NCBI GenBank assembly: GCA_021234155.1
Contig: JAJEKV010000006.1
Location: forward strand, 29,176,327-29,240,326
Source: Isoetes taiwanensis
Taxonomy: Eukaryota > Streptophyta > Lycopodiopsida > Isoetales > Isoetaceae
Reading direction: 5' to 3'
DNA length: 64,000 nucleotides
In this document: positions 45,511 through 57,675 of the stretch, in pieces
Layout of the letters: each line of letters starts with the position of its first letter
Numbering within the stretch: the first letter of the stretch is position 1
Notes under the pieces: model-generated
What the model saw: the letters and a program-made list of their open reading frames with translations, nothing else
Databases searched by the model: none
Told to the model about the DNA's origin: nothing
Made by a program: the position numbers and the translations under genes

Positions 45511-46149
45511 AGCATGCAAAACAATGGATCACTGCGGATCTTATACTACTCAATCTTCGGAAGCTACGACCATGTGAACTACCAATCGCTTCTCCCACCA
45601 CGGATCAATCCGGCCCACCCACATCCCCGCAGCCGGGAACTACCAGTTAGAACAAAATACATTGAATCCAAAATCCCGCCCCAGCGTAGAAACGAAACTA
45701 ACAAAATAAGAAAAATATGAAGAAGAAGAACCATTGAAATAAAAGCCACTACAAAAAAAAAAAAAAAAAAAAAAAAGATAATCATCCAACCCAACCTTTT
45801 GGCCAAAATCTTATAAACATCTACAGCAAACCTTCTTTCATGCGTGAAAACAAGTTTGTTGACGTTCAGCCTGGAGCTCCAATAAGCCCAGGGCTCCACG
45901 TGGACAATCGGCATGCCGATAGATTCTTGTCGATGTTCTTCTCTGAGTGTGTCGTCCCGGAACTATAGAGAAACGCTTTTGATTTACCTCGCATTCCAAA
46001 GATCTACCATATCTTTACCTCATATTCAATCTGTTCATCTCACATTGTGACCTTCCAAAAAGATACGTTGAATATCAACAAAACTTGTTTCCAAGTTATA
46101 ACAATGGCAAAACACGTAACATTCTATCGTTTCATCCACGTTGTATTGT

Positions 46150-46257
46150 GGAATGCCATAGGAGACTCCCTTTCCGGTTTGGAAGGGGGGCCCCCGACCG
46201 GCATTAGCTGGGAGGGGGTCCCTTTCAAACCGGAAAGGGGGAACCCTATGGCATTCC
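46150..46257. mobile_element. 108-bp foldback element (MITE-like), copy 1
   Basis: GGAATGCCATAGG at the left end and CCTATGGCATTCC at the right are inverted copies. The pairing continues through CCCTTTCCGGTTTGG and its partner AAACCGGAAAGGG, leaving a short GC-rich loop. No coding capacity. An identical element lies in copy 2. Confidence 0.75.
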
Positions 46258-46673
46258 CCAACAAAATGGAAGTTGGGTCGTCTAACATTTTGTCCTTTTT
46301 GTTCTTTTCTCGGGTCACTCATTTTTTATTCCGTTCATTTTTTAACCCCAACTTTCATTCCGATTAGAAAGATTGCCACATGGCATCACCAAATTAAACT
46401 TCAAACAAAAATAGAGACCCAACTTCCATTTTGGCATGCATCAGCATGTTTCCACCCCATAACGTTAGGTGTTTTGCAATTCTTGCATATGTACGCACAT
46501 CTTTGCATTGAATTGATACTAGAATAACTTATTTCCACATAATTGCTCGTGTAAAATAACAAACACTTTCACCATCTTTGCCAAATAAATGGCGCAAGAA
46601 CCATAAAGCAATGTCGGCATTTTATATGCATCTCATTGGCAACTTGTTCTCAATAGATGTTGAAAATGATCAT

Positions 46674-46890
46674 GTTTGGTCTAGTGGTAACACACTAGTT
46701 CTTTTGCAACTATGGGTCTCGAAGTTCGAGACCCCTGAAATCAGCTCCAACTGTTGGGTGTCAAAACCCACAGATGCAATGTAAAAATAGTTGGGGGCAA
46801 AGGGAAAGCAATGTAGTGTGGTGTGTGGTCACATGTTCAGTTGGATGCTGCCTAGTGGCGTGACGTTAAAATACTATCTATCTATCTATC
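46674..46890 (+). mobile_element. tRNA-derived SINE, copy 1
   Basis: The head has an A-box-like TGGTCTAGTGGTA and a B-box-like GAAGTTCGAGACC about 35 bases apart, as in RNA polymerase III promoters of tRNA-derived SINEs. A non-tRNA body follows (TTGGGTGTCAAAACCCACAG) and the end is GACGTTAAAATA then (CTAT)n. The terminal TGTTAAAATAC/(TATC)n block also ends the minus-strand LINE at 48,285, which suggests a SINE using that LINE's machinery. Confidence 0.65.
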
Positions 46891-47380
46891 TTCTTGAAAA
46901 TATGTTATATATAAAACCTACTAGTAGACATGTGCCGGAAGCATGTAGTGTGGTGTGTGGTCACATGTTTTTCACGATCTTTGCCCTGTGAAGGACGTTA
47001 AAATACTATCTATCTATCTATCTTCTTGAAAATATGTTATATATAAAACCTACTAGTAGACATGTGCCTTGGTGTTGCCACGCATAGGTAGGGCGATGTG
47101 TTTATATGGGCTTTCTATATACAAACCCGATCTTATGCGCACCGCCTTTATATCTCTTACACATTTTTTGCCATGAAAATTTTGGTCCTCTCTATCTATC
47201 TATCTTCTTGAAAATATGTTATATATAAAACCTACTAGTAGACATGTGCCGCAAGTTTTGCCGCATAGGTAGGACGTGTGTTTATATGGGCTTTCTATAT
47301 ACAACCGATCTTATGGCCGCCTTTATATCTCTTACACGATTTTGCCATGAAAATTTTGGTCCTCTCTCTCCATTAGCCTG
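46867..47380. repeat. Local triplication after the SINE tail (copy 1 only)
   Basis: The block TCTTCTTGAAAATATGTTAT...AGACATGTGCC occurs at about 46,890, 47,026 and 47,205 in copy 1 but once in copy 2 (61,685). Accompanying GTAGTGTGGTGTGTGGTCAC and GGGCTTTCTATATACAA segments are also repeated. Confidence 0.8.
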
Positions 47381-47529
47381 CTTTTGTATAAGTTTAGATA
47401 TGTCTAGAAGATGCATAAAATAGAAGTCACAAACTAAGCGCGAATAGAATACTTCTTGGCAATTTAAGGCGATGTTAAACTTACCTGAATTCCAAAAAAC
47501 AATCATTGAATCTATCAATGTTCAAAATT

Positions 47530-48280
47530 ATTCAAGTTGCATGTATGTATGAGTCATACTGTAAAGGGCCCCCTAGATGCATGCTTAAGAGCTTTGTTAG
47601 CCTTCTGTAATTACTGGTCATGTCAATTCCAATATATTTATAACCATTTACCTTTTCAAATGCTAGTCCGCCAACATCAAAAAGTACCTCCAATGACCAT
47701 ATTTTTATTTTTAGCTTTTTTTTAATGCTTTTTTCCGCTCATAGAAAGCATTGAGCATATTCAAGTGTTGTTGTAGCCCACCTCCAGTTTTTGAAATTAG
47801 CACTATATCATCAGTAAACAAAAATAATTGTATCAAATACTTGCCAAGCTTGGTTCCAAGGCCTCCAAGTCCTGACATCCACTCTTCAAGCTCATCAATG
47901 TAAAGACTAGAGAGCATCTGTGAACAAGGGCACCCTTGTTTCACATCGATTATATTATCTATCTGATCAGGGCCATTATGAGGAAAAAAAACCTCAATCA
48001 CAACATGCTTATCGAGACAAAATACTGCATGTTGAAGCTCAAGAGGGATCTACAGCTCATTTAACCTAGATGCTAAATCATTGCATCTAACACGGCCAAA
48101 GGCTTTTATTAGATCAATAAAAGCAACAAATCTTTTATTACATGGATCATTTGTGCCCACTCATAATACCTTCAACGGCACTAAATGGTCTATTGTCAAA
48201 TAATCATGCTTGAATCTTGCTTGTCCATATGCTCAATCGCCATTTTCTCTACCCAATTTGATAGATTACATTCTATCATG
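47530..48280 (-). mobile_element. LINE reverse-transcriptase fragment, copy 1
   Basis: The minus strand reads a degraded DLIKAFGRV block, DVKQGCPCSQMLSSLYIDEL, the catalytic FTDDIVLIS motif and post-RT EKVNGYKYIGIDMTSNY. FTDD in place of the usual FADD/YADD and several stops show decay. It is a different lineage from the LINEs at 13-20 kb. Confidence 0.75.
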
Positions 48281-48284
48281 GAAG

Positions 48285-49500
48285 TATGATAGATGAATAG
48301 ATAGATGGTATTTTAACATTGAAGCTTTGCAAAACATTGCTAACCCCAATCTTTGTATAATAATTATTCACATCATCTTTTACTACTTCTGGCGTGAGAT
48401 AATACTGCTCAAATACCATTAATCTAGAAACTAACATGTTAGCAAAGCTTCAATACACAAAATAAACTAGTATGCTATGTAGAGAATCCCCCTCCCCCTC
48501 CCAAATCTACCACGGTCACACATTTTTAAAAGCCTCACACGGTCATCCGAATCCGGTCGATCCTCTGACCCGTGACGTAACGATGTTGACTTTAAGCCCC
48601 TCTAGTTCACTTTATAGTCATTTTATGATTGGGGAGCTATGATTTTGAGATATGAAATATGAGTTGGCCCTTGGAATATGAAAATTTCTATAAGCCGCTT
48701 TAACATTTGTTTAAGAATATGAAATATGAGAGCTCGAACCTCTACCAAAATAACTCAATGTCCTAATAAGACTAGTTTTGCCATTATAATGGAATTGAGC
48801 TAACGGATTATTTTTTTATCTCAAACATGTGTTCTTTTTTTATTTTTAAACAACCCATTCAATTGTTTAGGGATATGGTCTATGATTTTAGGAATTGTCA
48901 TTTTTACATGCATATCAAATTCCCAAGAACCCCCACCGTTATTTAGCGACATATTCAATGAAGTTTGATATCATCAATGTAAGACAATAGTATTACCTCA
49001 CCAAAGTGAGAATCAACTATCTAATCAATTAGCAAGATTGACCAAGTGATGATCATCAAGATTTAAAATTGGATGAGCATATATAGTTGCAAGGGTTTTT
49101 ATGGAGCAAAAATATACAACATCTACATAAATGTCTTTCACACTTTAAATTCATACTCACGACCAAATAAAATGAGAAAAAATTAGCTCTCATTGCAATG
49201 GTAATAAAATTCTTCAAATCTCTAAACAAAGCATGCTATACCTTCTCAAATTAGAAGCGTTGATCTTCCACGTATATTAGGGGAGAATCAAGAAGCTCAA
49301 AATCTGAATTTCAAGTAACCTACTATGCTCCCACGTTCATGAGAGCAAATACATCGTACTCATGAAGAGTTTTAAAATGCTTAAAATCTTATTTTCATTC
49401 AATCCATGCATGCGTTCGGACAAAGCCTAAGTCTCAAGTCCATATGCCTTGTTACAAACCACTAAAATCGTTGTTGACAATGTACATGTTCTTGCCTTCA
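48285..49500 (-). mobile_element. LINE 5' region (endonuclease) with (GATA)n tail, copy 1
   Basis: On the minus strand the far (5') end carries an APE-type endonuclease start, clearer in copy 2 (LRLLVWNVHGLNENK, YDVVALKE). The low-coordinate end is a TGTTAAAATACC motif with an imperfect (ATCT)n tail at 48,285-48,310. Frameshifts throughout, and the RT is missing between the two ends, so the element is internally deleted. Confidence 0.55.
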
Positions 49501-49769
49501 TCCCTTAATTTTTCATCTCTTCTAGCATTTGCCTTTTGTCGCACCGTTTGTCAAATCATCACTTATCAAATTTTTTAAGCCCTTTCAAGTGGCTTCTATG
49601 TTGGGTAATTCTATTTCGAGCATCTACATTTGTGAGTTTGATTAGAATAGGCCTGGGGTTTACGCTCTCCACTCTTCTTTTTATAATAAAATTAAAATAT
49701 ATATGCCCCACTAGGATACACTAGGTGCATGGTGTTCTCAAGAAACCATCCACAGACCATATGCCCCTT

Positions 49770-50790
49770 CTCGCTTCTTCTATACCCACTACAATTAGAT
49801 TTCTCGTTTCGGTGGTATTGAGTACGTCGAGGGGTTGCCCCACCTTTAACGGCTCTTTTGGCCTATACATTGATCGGGCCGAAGGCGGCTTTCAAGCATG
49901 GATAAAGGGGTATCTCATGCACCACATAATGCGGCAATCATATGTGCGGCCGGTGTAGACCTCACACAGCCTATACTCCGCCAGGACGACATGCACCACG
50001 GATGTTCTTGACGCTTATGCCAATTACTGGCATGCGGAGTTAACTGGTCAAAACTAGGTGCTACTAGTTTCGGGCATCCCGCCGACCAAGGCTTCCTTCA
50101 TTCACTTACCCAGGGACAAGATATGGAGGTGGCTCCACCTACAAGTATTTTGGGGATCGTGAAGTTCACCATTACCTAATCGATCTGCCGCCATCGTGGT
50201 TGCGGTCAATGCATGGTTGGAAAGCATTATATGCCATGCAAAGCAACAACCACAATGCGTAGCCGTATGCACGGGGCAAAGGACCTTGGTCGGTTTGTTC
50301 TCCCGTATGGGGCAGAGGTGGGGTCCGTTGATATCCACCACCGAATGACCTCAATAGGTGCAAGCTTCCTTTCTTCGCGATGAGCTCTTGGGGTAAAATC
50401 CACGCCCATACCGCATCCTACTCCAGGAGATAGGTTTTCTACCCCTTCAAAGGGCTTAGAACGCTATATTATTTACTTCCCGTAATATTTACGGTCGAGT
50501 ATAGGTGATATTACATCGCTTGTCTAACCTTGCTTTGGTCGTAGTAATGGATCCCCAACGCCAAAGCTTCCATCGAAGGACACAAGCAAGCCTTCGGTTC
50601 TCACATTGGGAGCAATACGTAACCTTTATGCATGCATACCGCTCATTTCGGATTTCGCAAGGATTTCTCGATTTCGCAAAGATTTCGCAAAGATTTCGGA
50701 TTTCGGGGACAAAGGGGAGAAAATGCTCGCGGCCATGCTACAAAGGGGTCCCTCTACATCTTTGGAAGCGACAAATGTGATGTTACATGC
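49770..50790 (+). mobile_element. Decayed LINE fragment (RT to C-terminal)
   Basis: Plus-strand pieces match the 13-15 kb LINE in order: SRGCP, FGLYIDRAEGG (RT block), RSMHGWKALYAMQSNNHNA, SPVWGRGGVR-like, and LSNLALVVVMDPQRQSFHRR. Frame changes occur every few dozen bases, many at former CAG/CTG triplets. The equivalent in copy 2 is outside the window. Confidence 0.65.
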
Positions 50791-51744
50791 CCGGGATACA
50801 TCGTCTTTCTGAAGGGTTCGGGCTAGGTCACGGATTGGTTTCAGAGCCACAAATATGTGCATCGATGCAGATGAAACCGCCTGCGGCTATGGTGCGAAGT
50901 CTTGATCCCATTTGCATTGTGGCTTTTAAGATGGGTAATCGGGCCCTGTGCAGAGTAATAAAGCCCTATCTTTACCATACTAACAATCCCGCTCATTGGG
51001 ACATACGCCTTCAAAGATTCGTATGTATGCATTTTGTTGATATGAGCTTTCAACACGATTTGCCTCTTACCACGAACTTTGGGGTTCTTGGATCTTTGTG
51101 TTATCCAAAGCTTATATGATGTGGGAATTTGGTACGATCATCATGACTCATGCCGCATCATGACAAAATACGTAGCGAAGAAAATAAATCGAGGTAAGTC
51201 CATATGGTTTTACATGGCATGGTTTTGGTATGAGCTATGTGCTACATGCCGCTAAAGTTTATCCTAGTTGCACTCTAATCAGCCTTTAGCAATGGGTTAT
51301 TGGCTCTTGAAGATCCGGGTGGCAATACATGGTTCGATTTTGCATAGTGTTGTCATAACCGCTGAGACAATAGCAATAAGAGGTATGAATCTGCAGTTAT
51401 GCTGTGCTATTCTATGTCCGCATCAAATCCAAGTTTTTCAAATGGATAGTTCTAATTTTCTCTTGCTCTCTTTAATAGTCTTGTTGTTTCGGTTTCTATG
51501 CTCAAATTTTTGATCGAGTCTAACAATATGCATATGCTTTTAAAGAATATCTCACCAAAGTATTGATGAGCCAAGTTAGTAAGGCATGGAAAATAGAAAT
51601 GGTGGAGGCTAAACAAGAACGGTAGATCCTCGATGCAATTCACGATATCCGGAGGCAAAAAAGATTCGTGTTCTTGTTGAGGGATATTTTGATTTTTTAT
51701 CTGATGAGAAAGTATCATCTCTTCAATAATTTCTATGGTTATGT
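50791..51744. other. Unassigned end of duplication unit
   Basis: No recognisable gene or element up to the duplication junction at 51,744/51,745. AT-rich. Confidence 0.45.
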
Positions 51745-54700
51745 TCCTCCATCACATTCACCGTAGTTCTCTCGCATTATTATGCTTGAAAGCTTGCAAC
51801 CTATAAGCTAATTAAGAAATCATAATCAAAATCTAAGGATAGTGGCAATCCAAATATATAGGTTCAATTTTATAGCGGAGATCACATACTTGAACATTGT
51901 TGAACTTAATCGGGAAACCAAACCTACAATGTGAAGTGCAAAGACTTTTGTAATGCATCTATAGACCAGATTCCGGACAGGGCCAGAATGGTGGAAAGCA
52001 GCTGTTGGCACAAGTACGAGTTTGTGCCAAACCTGCTCCATTACTCCTCTAAAAGGTATGCATTGCTCCTAACCGAAGCCGCATCCTATTCGACCCCAAA
52101 GGGGGGGACAAAAGATGCAATCCTTGATGCACTTGGCCGGGTTTAATGAATTTATAGCCATCGCTTCCTTCGTGATTCAAGGACTTCATCTAACATAGAT
52201 GCCGGTGTCCCCGAAGAAACCTTGTTGGCACAATACAATGGCGTACCCGAATGGATCACGGGATTGGTATTGCCATTACCTAATATTCCCGCAAAGCATC
52301 ATTATATAATAATTATACATGTTTAGATAACGGCGACCCTAACGTCGTGTGTTCATCTAAAGATCACTTATCGCGGATTACAATGGTATGTTTTATTCGA
52401 TTGCATCATAGTTAAGCTTCATTTTATTACAATGGTAAACGCTTTTATACTAAATTAAGGGTTGAAGATATAAGGTACCCCCCTTTGGGGGGACTTTGAC
52501 GTAGATCCCGCCCCTCCCGGGCACCAAAAAAAAAACGTATCTTCGGGCCCCTCGGGATCACCACGCTAATCGCGACGCTTAATGGGTCATCGCAGCTTTG
52601 GGCTAATTTTTCAGCCGATTGAAGTGCTTATTGCACGCGGCTTTCCGCCTCGCTTCATCCTTTCGGCCGCTACCAATCCTCTCGCCCAACCGATGCCGAC
52701 CACTTCAATGCAGAACGGACCCTATCCGATTCTCGCGGAGGATCGACCGAAAAAACCCATGCAAAGTTTGCCTTTATTTTTCAAGGCATCATTTTTTTTG
52801 CCAGCTTTATCTTGCTAGAAGTCAGATATTATCGCGGTGATCCCATCCCCCAGATCACACCTCGGGATCCCAACCCCGTAATCACACGTCCGGGATCCTC
52901 GCACCGTGGAAAAATATATCCCGCTTCCCTTGTACACACGCAGTGGCCATATGTATATGCCTGTTGCAACAATGTCTACACCAAGCGCCGATTCACATTT
53001 GTATTCAGTATAATACATGTGCATGGGCGGAAGGAAGGGTTTTTCCAAACTTTTCATGTATTATACTTAAGATGATGGCAATACATTTTGGTGCGATTTT
53101 CTGTATTTTTACGACTATGGTGGGGTTCCGCGGTAAAGGCTCTTACCTTAGGAATACGTTTTTAGGGCTATAGATTGGTTTTAGGCAAATAAATGCTCGT
53201 CGTTATGCTCTTATGTTACATGTGTATATTCCCTTTGTACTTCCCCACTTTTTTCAATCAAGGAGTTCAAATTTTGCTAACTAAAAATTGTGTAGGCATT
53301 TGATTGTTGTCCTGACTTCATATAATTGAAGCATGGCTTCTTTTCTCTGACCATCATCCTCTAAAACATCAACCTTTTAAAAAGCCATACATTGTCCCGT
53401 TATTTGCCATCAATGGCTACATATAGTTGGCTAGTTCATGAAATCGTACTTTTATTACATATGGTTTAGAAGGTTTTGGGCATGTATTGTATGATTTTAG
53501 TTATGTATTTATGGCAAAAAGGAATCTTTAGGGTTCCCCAGATATTCAAACTCGCTTTGTTGGGGTCCGTAATGCAGAGGGATGGTTCAATGCAGCCCGA
53601 CGGATTTAGAAGGTAAGGATTTAGTAGCTTAGGTTTAGCAGAGCGTGATGAAGCGTATGAAGGCGTGATGCGAATCTTGGCCAATTTATTGGAACAACAA
53701 AGATGCACAGGGTTCAATCCCCTCTTTCTTCAATGTGATTGCATGGTGAATCGAGCTTCTTGTAAGTGTGGCAAATCGTAGGTGAAGGCATGAGGTCGGC
53801 CGCTCATGCTGTCAGTGTGCTTCTATGGCCCGGTAGGAGGATGGTGGCGTGCCAGACTCCTTGATGCAAAGCAGCATTACGGAGGCGGGGAGTGGCTAGA
53901 TGCTTGCGGGGTCGAAGTCTTCGCTAGAATCTTATCCTTTTGGCCAAATTAGCATGCTCAGGCGGGGAGGAGTCTTTTAGATGAATTCTATTTTGAAATC
54001 AACCAAATATTAGGGGCCCTCGCCAAAGGTTGTCAAATCCCTAAATTGTAGAGCCACCTAAGCGTTTGACTCTATCAAACGATGAGATGTACGCTTAGGA
54101 TGGCTCTAGAGGGAATATTTCCCATAATATGCCCTCATCCGCGGGCTACTGAGCCCTGGCGATAACAATCTAATGTTCGCAATTATCACTTAGTGCTTTT
54201 GCCCTTTGCTTTTCAAATGACAACTTAGTTAACAAGGATCTAATGCGATTGTTATCAAGTATGGAACTCCCACTATGTTGAATCTATGGCTAGCTAATTA
54301 ATGGGGTCTCTTTGAGTATGAGTCTTTGATATTTGGGATGGATGCTAATTAAGAATTAAGATATGTTGTTCATCTGTCATGCATGTGAAAGTACTCCTAT
54401 AGAATAGTTATGTTCGTGGCCAAAAAAGTAGTAGATATGTATGTATACTCTTAGTAGTATCCTATTATTGGCAGCCATTGAACCATTCAAAACCATTCAG
54501 CTCCGAAGTCAAGCCAAAGTATTATCTTGATAGGATCTAGTCCTGGTCAGTAGCTGGTCAGGGAATGCCTAAGATCTGATCTCTAATTTCCCCCACAGCA
54601 GAAGAAAAACATGTGATGCAGAAAAATATTACCTCAAGAAGCAATCAGTCACTAATCCTTTTAGATTCCCTAGAACGCTCGCCAATCAATGGCATCGATG

Positions 54701-55288
54701 CGGTATGTAGAGAAGATAAAAGTTTGCACCTAATAAGTTGCCATTTTAACATGGCAGACCTGACCTATGAAGAAGCCAACCAAGAATACAGGGATGCAAA
54801 ACACCAATCCTAAATCCAGAATACCGATAGTATGCAACTACATCCTATACCTAGTCCCAAAAACCAAAACCCCAAACATAGTAAGTTTTACCCTATACGC
54901 TCCTTAGGAGCGTCTTAAGGGAGATATGAGAGACATATGGATTCGGTCGTTGAAAAAATGATATATATTCGACATTGGATGGTCACCAAGAATATAAGAA
55001 ACCTAAATATGCATTCATGGCCATTGGTGATCTATAGAGGTATAAAATGGACAATTGAAAAATTAAAATTTGTAACCTTAGATACGTATTCTATGGACCG
55101 GCAATCGGAATTACATCTATGCAAGAAGGCATCAATAGTCAGAACGAAATGAGAGACTTAAAATTTAAAATTGCATTGCAGTAGTGATCCTAACTGTTTG
55201 AAAATTTAGCAGAGGAAATGGATTTCATGCGCACAGAATTAGAAGTAAATGTGAAATGGATCTGTTAGTTTCCATAGAAAATCATTAT

Positions 55289-55612
55289 GTAACGCCAAGT
55301 GCAGGATTGTCAATGATGCACATTTTGTGTTTGAAAGGATAATGTGGCTGCATAATGAGATGAATGCAGGATGTTCTCGACATGGAAATTGCAAGGTAAA
55401 TATGGAAGTCTTTATCAAATCGTTCTAGATACATTGCTAAAGGTTGGTAGCATAAAGGATTCGTTTGACAGGTTGCCATCACAGGATGTGGCTTCTTGAA
55501 TGGTTTGCAGCATGCATTCAAAATGAACATTCTGAACTGGGTCTTAAGCTTTCCAATGAAATGCAAAATAATGGCATTATTCCAGACGAACTTAGCATCG
55601 TGTATGGTTAGA
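55289..55612 (+). pseudogene. PPR protein fragment, copy 2
   Basis: Near-identical to 40,490-40,825. It has lost two further bases after the TGA (GGTTTGCAGC against GGTGCTTGCAGC), so the last PPR motif lies in another frame. Equally non-functional. Confidence 0.65.
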
Positions 55613-56301
55613 AACATCCAAAATATAATATTACAGATAGCTTTTGTCCACAGCCCATTTGGTGTTACATGATATTGCTTGACATTAGCAAATCAGCAAG
55701 CACTGGATATTTTCAATTCTGTTGGAATTCATCCTTTAAGTATCAACTCTGTTCCCTATTTAACTCCAAAATCTCAAAAGCATATAAATAAATCATGTCT
55801 AAATGTTTCATTTAATACCCCTGACTTGCAGCGGGTGAACTGTATTCATCATTTCAAGGTCTAAAGAGACGCAGAGAAAATGGCTAGAAACGTTGAATTC
55901 ATTCCAAGGACGCTAAAAATTAAAAAATAGTAACTTCGAATGCTTTTTATCACCAAATCATTTTTTGACAGGAACAGAATTCTAACATTGTAATCTGAGA
56001 GCATACTTTAAATTTGAAAAGACAAAATAGGAAGTAACTTACAATGCACAATTTTTTTTGACAGGAACAGAAGTTTTACATTCCAATCTCAGCATAAAAA
56101 GCAAGTAACTACCTCCCTTGCTTTTTATCACCAAATCATTTTTTCACAGGAAGAGAAGTCTCACATCTCAATCTGAAAGTTTATGTACAAATATTACATC
56201 CACCCTCATGCCACAATCTACCACCTCATATACAATTCAAAACATGGAACACCTAATTTTGACCTTATATGCATTGTGGCTAGAATCCAGATTTCTCTTC
56301 T

Positions 56302-57675
56302 TCATTCAGCCTGGACAGGATCCATCCTCTGCCCACAAGCTCCTGTGGAATAATTCATTAGTTCAGAATCTCTCTCTTTCTGAGCCTGGCGCAACTTCCC
56401 ACACCAGGAATCAAAAGCCTCACTAAGGTCAGGAAATACCTTCCTGCTCTTAAGACAGGAACCAATCCAGATTTTAAAAACTGCTTCCTGATCAACCATT
56501 GGAAGCGTTTCAATAACACTGCTAAGTCCTTCCTCTAAACTTCTCTGCAAATCACCAATTCCAGCAGCGCCATCAGCATCATGGTCAAGCTTAGCAACAA
56601 CTGGTAACCATGTAAGTACCAAAGCTAATCTCACTGACCTAGGTGTCACCACTTCTCCCTTCTGAAGTGCCTGAAACATGCGAACCAGAATAAAAAAAAG
56701 GGTTTCTGTAAATGGATTTTGGTAAATCCTAGACACCATAAGCTGTGCCAATTCTTGCTCCTCAGCAAACATTTTAATAGCAGTATCGGCGATCTGGAGT
56801 GTGAAAAGTTCATCCAACAGCCATCTCAGGGTAGAACATGCCACAGTAACCTGATACTGGTTCCAGGAGAAAAAATTTACAAACTTGTTAAGTTGAACCT
56901 TCAAAGCTTCTAAGTTGCCCTGAATTTCTCGAAAGAGGGCGGCCTCATTCACTGCTGCAAATGCAGGAGAGACATGGTTTTGAACATTTGCCAAGAGCAC
57001 TCTTTCAGCAATATCTCTGGCTTTAGAAGAAGCTCCACTAGTAACAAGAGAAAGCAATTCAGCCAAAACATCTTTCATCACATCCACAGGTTTGCAATCA
57101 GGAATGCTGCTCAGGGCAGATAGTCTGACAGCCAGATCTGTAGGGGGTCTGAGATTCAAGGAAGAAAGGTAAGACCTAATAGCCTCTTCATTCTCAGGGC
57201 TCCATGGAACGGCTTCTAGATAACGCATACAAGCATTAACACAATCATGAAATAAGAGCTGAGCAGCTACCTCTAAGATGCTAAGAACCTCCTGAACATC
57301 CCCAAAACAAGCATGCCAAAGTCGTTCCGGAAGATAAAGCAGCTCGAAACACTTCACATACACAGCAGGGTCTCGACACTTATCAAGCGTGACTTCCATA
57401 GCTCTGTTACCATCTCCGGAAGCCCATCTTTCAGATAGTCTAGCTTCAAAATACTCTGATCTGCGGAGAACATGGGAATGGAGAAAAAGAGGCGCAAGTG
57501 CAGGCCCTTTAATTGGTACAAGCCGAACTACAACATCCGCAGTCTGTTCATCCCCAAATTTCATACCTTCAGATCTGGAAGCTCCGCGCTGCTCCGGAAT
57601 TGATGATGAATCCATATTTGGGTGGGTTTTGAATTCTGGGCAATTGGGCTGGAGCCCTTCGGCCGGATTATCCAC
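56302..57675 (-). CDS. BTB/POZ-domain protein, intact copy 2
   Basis: Single open frame of 457 codons. An N-terminal BTB/POZ domain at about residues 40-135 reads TADVVVRLVPIKGP, LFLHSHVLRRSEYFEARLSE and ELLYLPERL. A long helical C-terminal region follows, typical of the plant At1g63850/At3g05675-type BTB proteins (DVQEVLSILEVAAQLLFHDC, CMRYLEAVPW, TVACSTLRWLLDELFTLQIA, VDQEAVFKIWIGSCL). Such proteins are thought to act as CUL3 ubiquitin-ligase substrate adaptors. Alternative starts are Met at codons 1 (57,675), 21 and 38; codon 21 (MDSSSIPEQRG) may be the true one. No introns are needed. Copy 1 differs by two one-base indels that break the frame. Confidence 0.85.
   Translation of the reverse strand: MDNPAEGLQPNCPEFKTHPNMDSSSIPEQRGASRSEGMKFGDEQTADVVVRLVPIKGPALAPLFLHSHVLRRSEYFEARLSERWASGDGNRAMEVTLDKCRDPAVYVKCFELLYLPERLWHACFGDVQEVLSILEVAAQLLFHDCVNACMRYLEAVPWSPENEEAIRSYLSSLNLRPPTDLAVRLSALSSIPDCKPVDVMKDVLAELLSLVTSGASSKARDIAERVLLANVQNHVSPAFAAVNEAALFREIQGNLEALKVQLNKFVNFFSWNQYQVTVACSTLRWLLDELFTLQIADTAIKMFAEEQELAQLMVSRIYQNPFTETLFFILVRMFQALQKGEVVTPRSVRLALVLTWLPVVAKLDHDADGAAGIGDLQRSLEEGLSSVIETLPMVDQEAVFKIWIGSCLKSRKVFPDLSEAFDSWCGKLRQAQKERDSELMNYSTGACGQRMDPVQAE

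Larger units (their letters stand above)
36936..51744 (+). repeat. 14.8-kb direct tandem duplication, copy 1
   Basis: TCCTCCATCACATTCACCGT at 36,936 recurs at 51,745, and from there copy 2 follows copy 1 in the same order to the window end (64,000 matches about 49,532). The genes and elements are therefore present twice in direct orientation with a 14,809-base unit. The BTB region is almost identical between copies, while 37.1-38.4, 43.4-45.7 and 49.5 kb are peppered with short mismatched patches. Confidence 0.9.

Noticed and set aside
45579-45914. Minus-strand frame with a run of Phe resembling a membrane segment
   Set aside because: The Phe run is a poly(A) tract read in antisense, and its length differs between the tandem copies.
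36936-51744. LTRs of a giant retrotransposon
   Set aside because: The repeated unit contains single-copy genes and diverse elements, lacks TG...CA ends, and is a tandem rather than flanking repeat.
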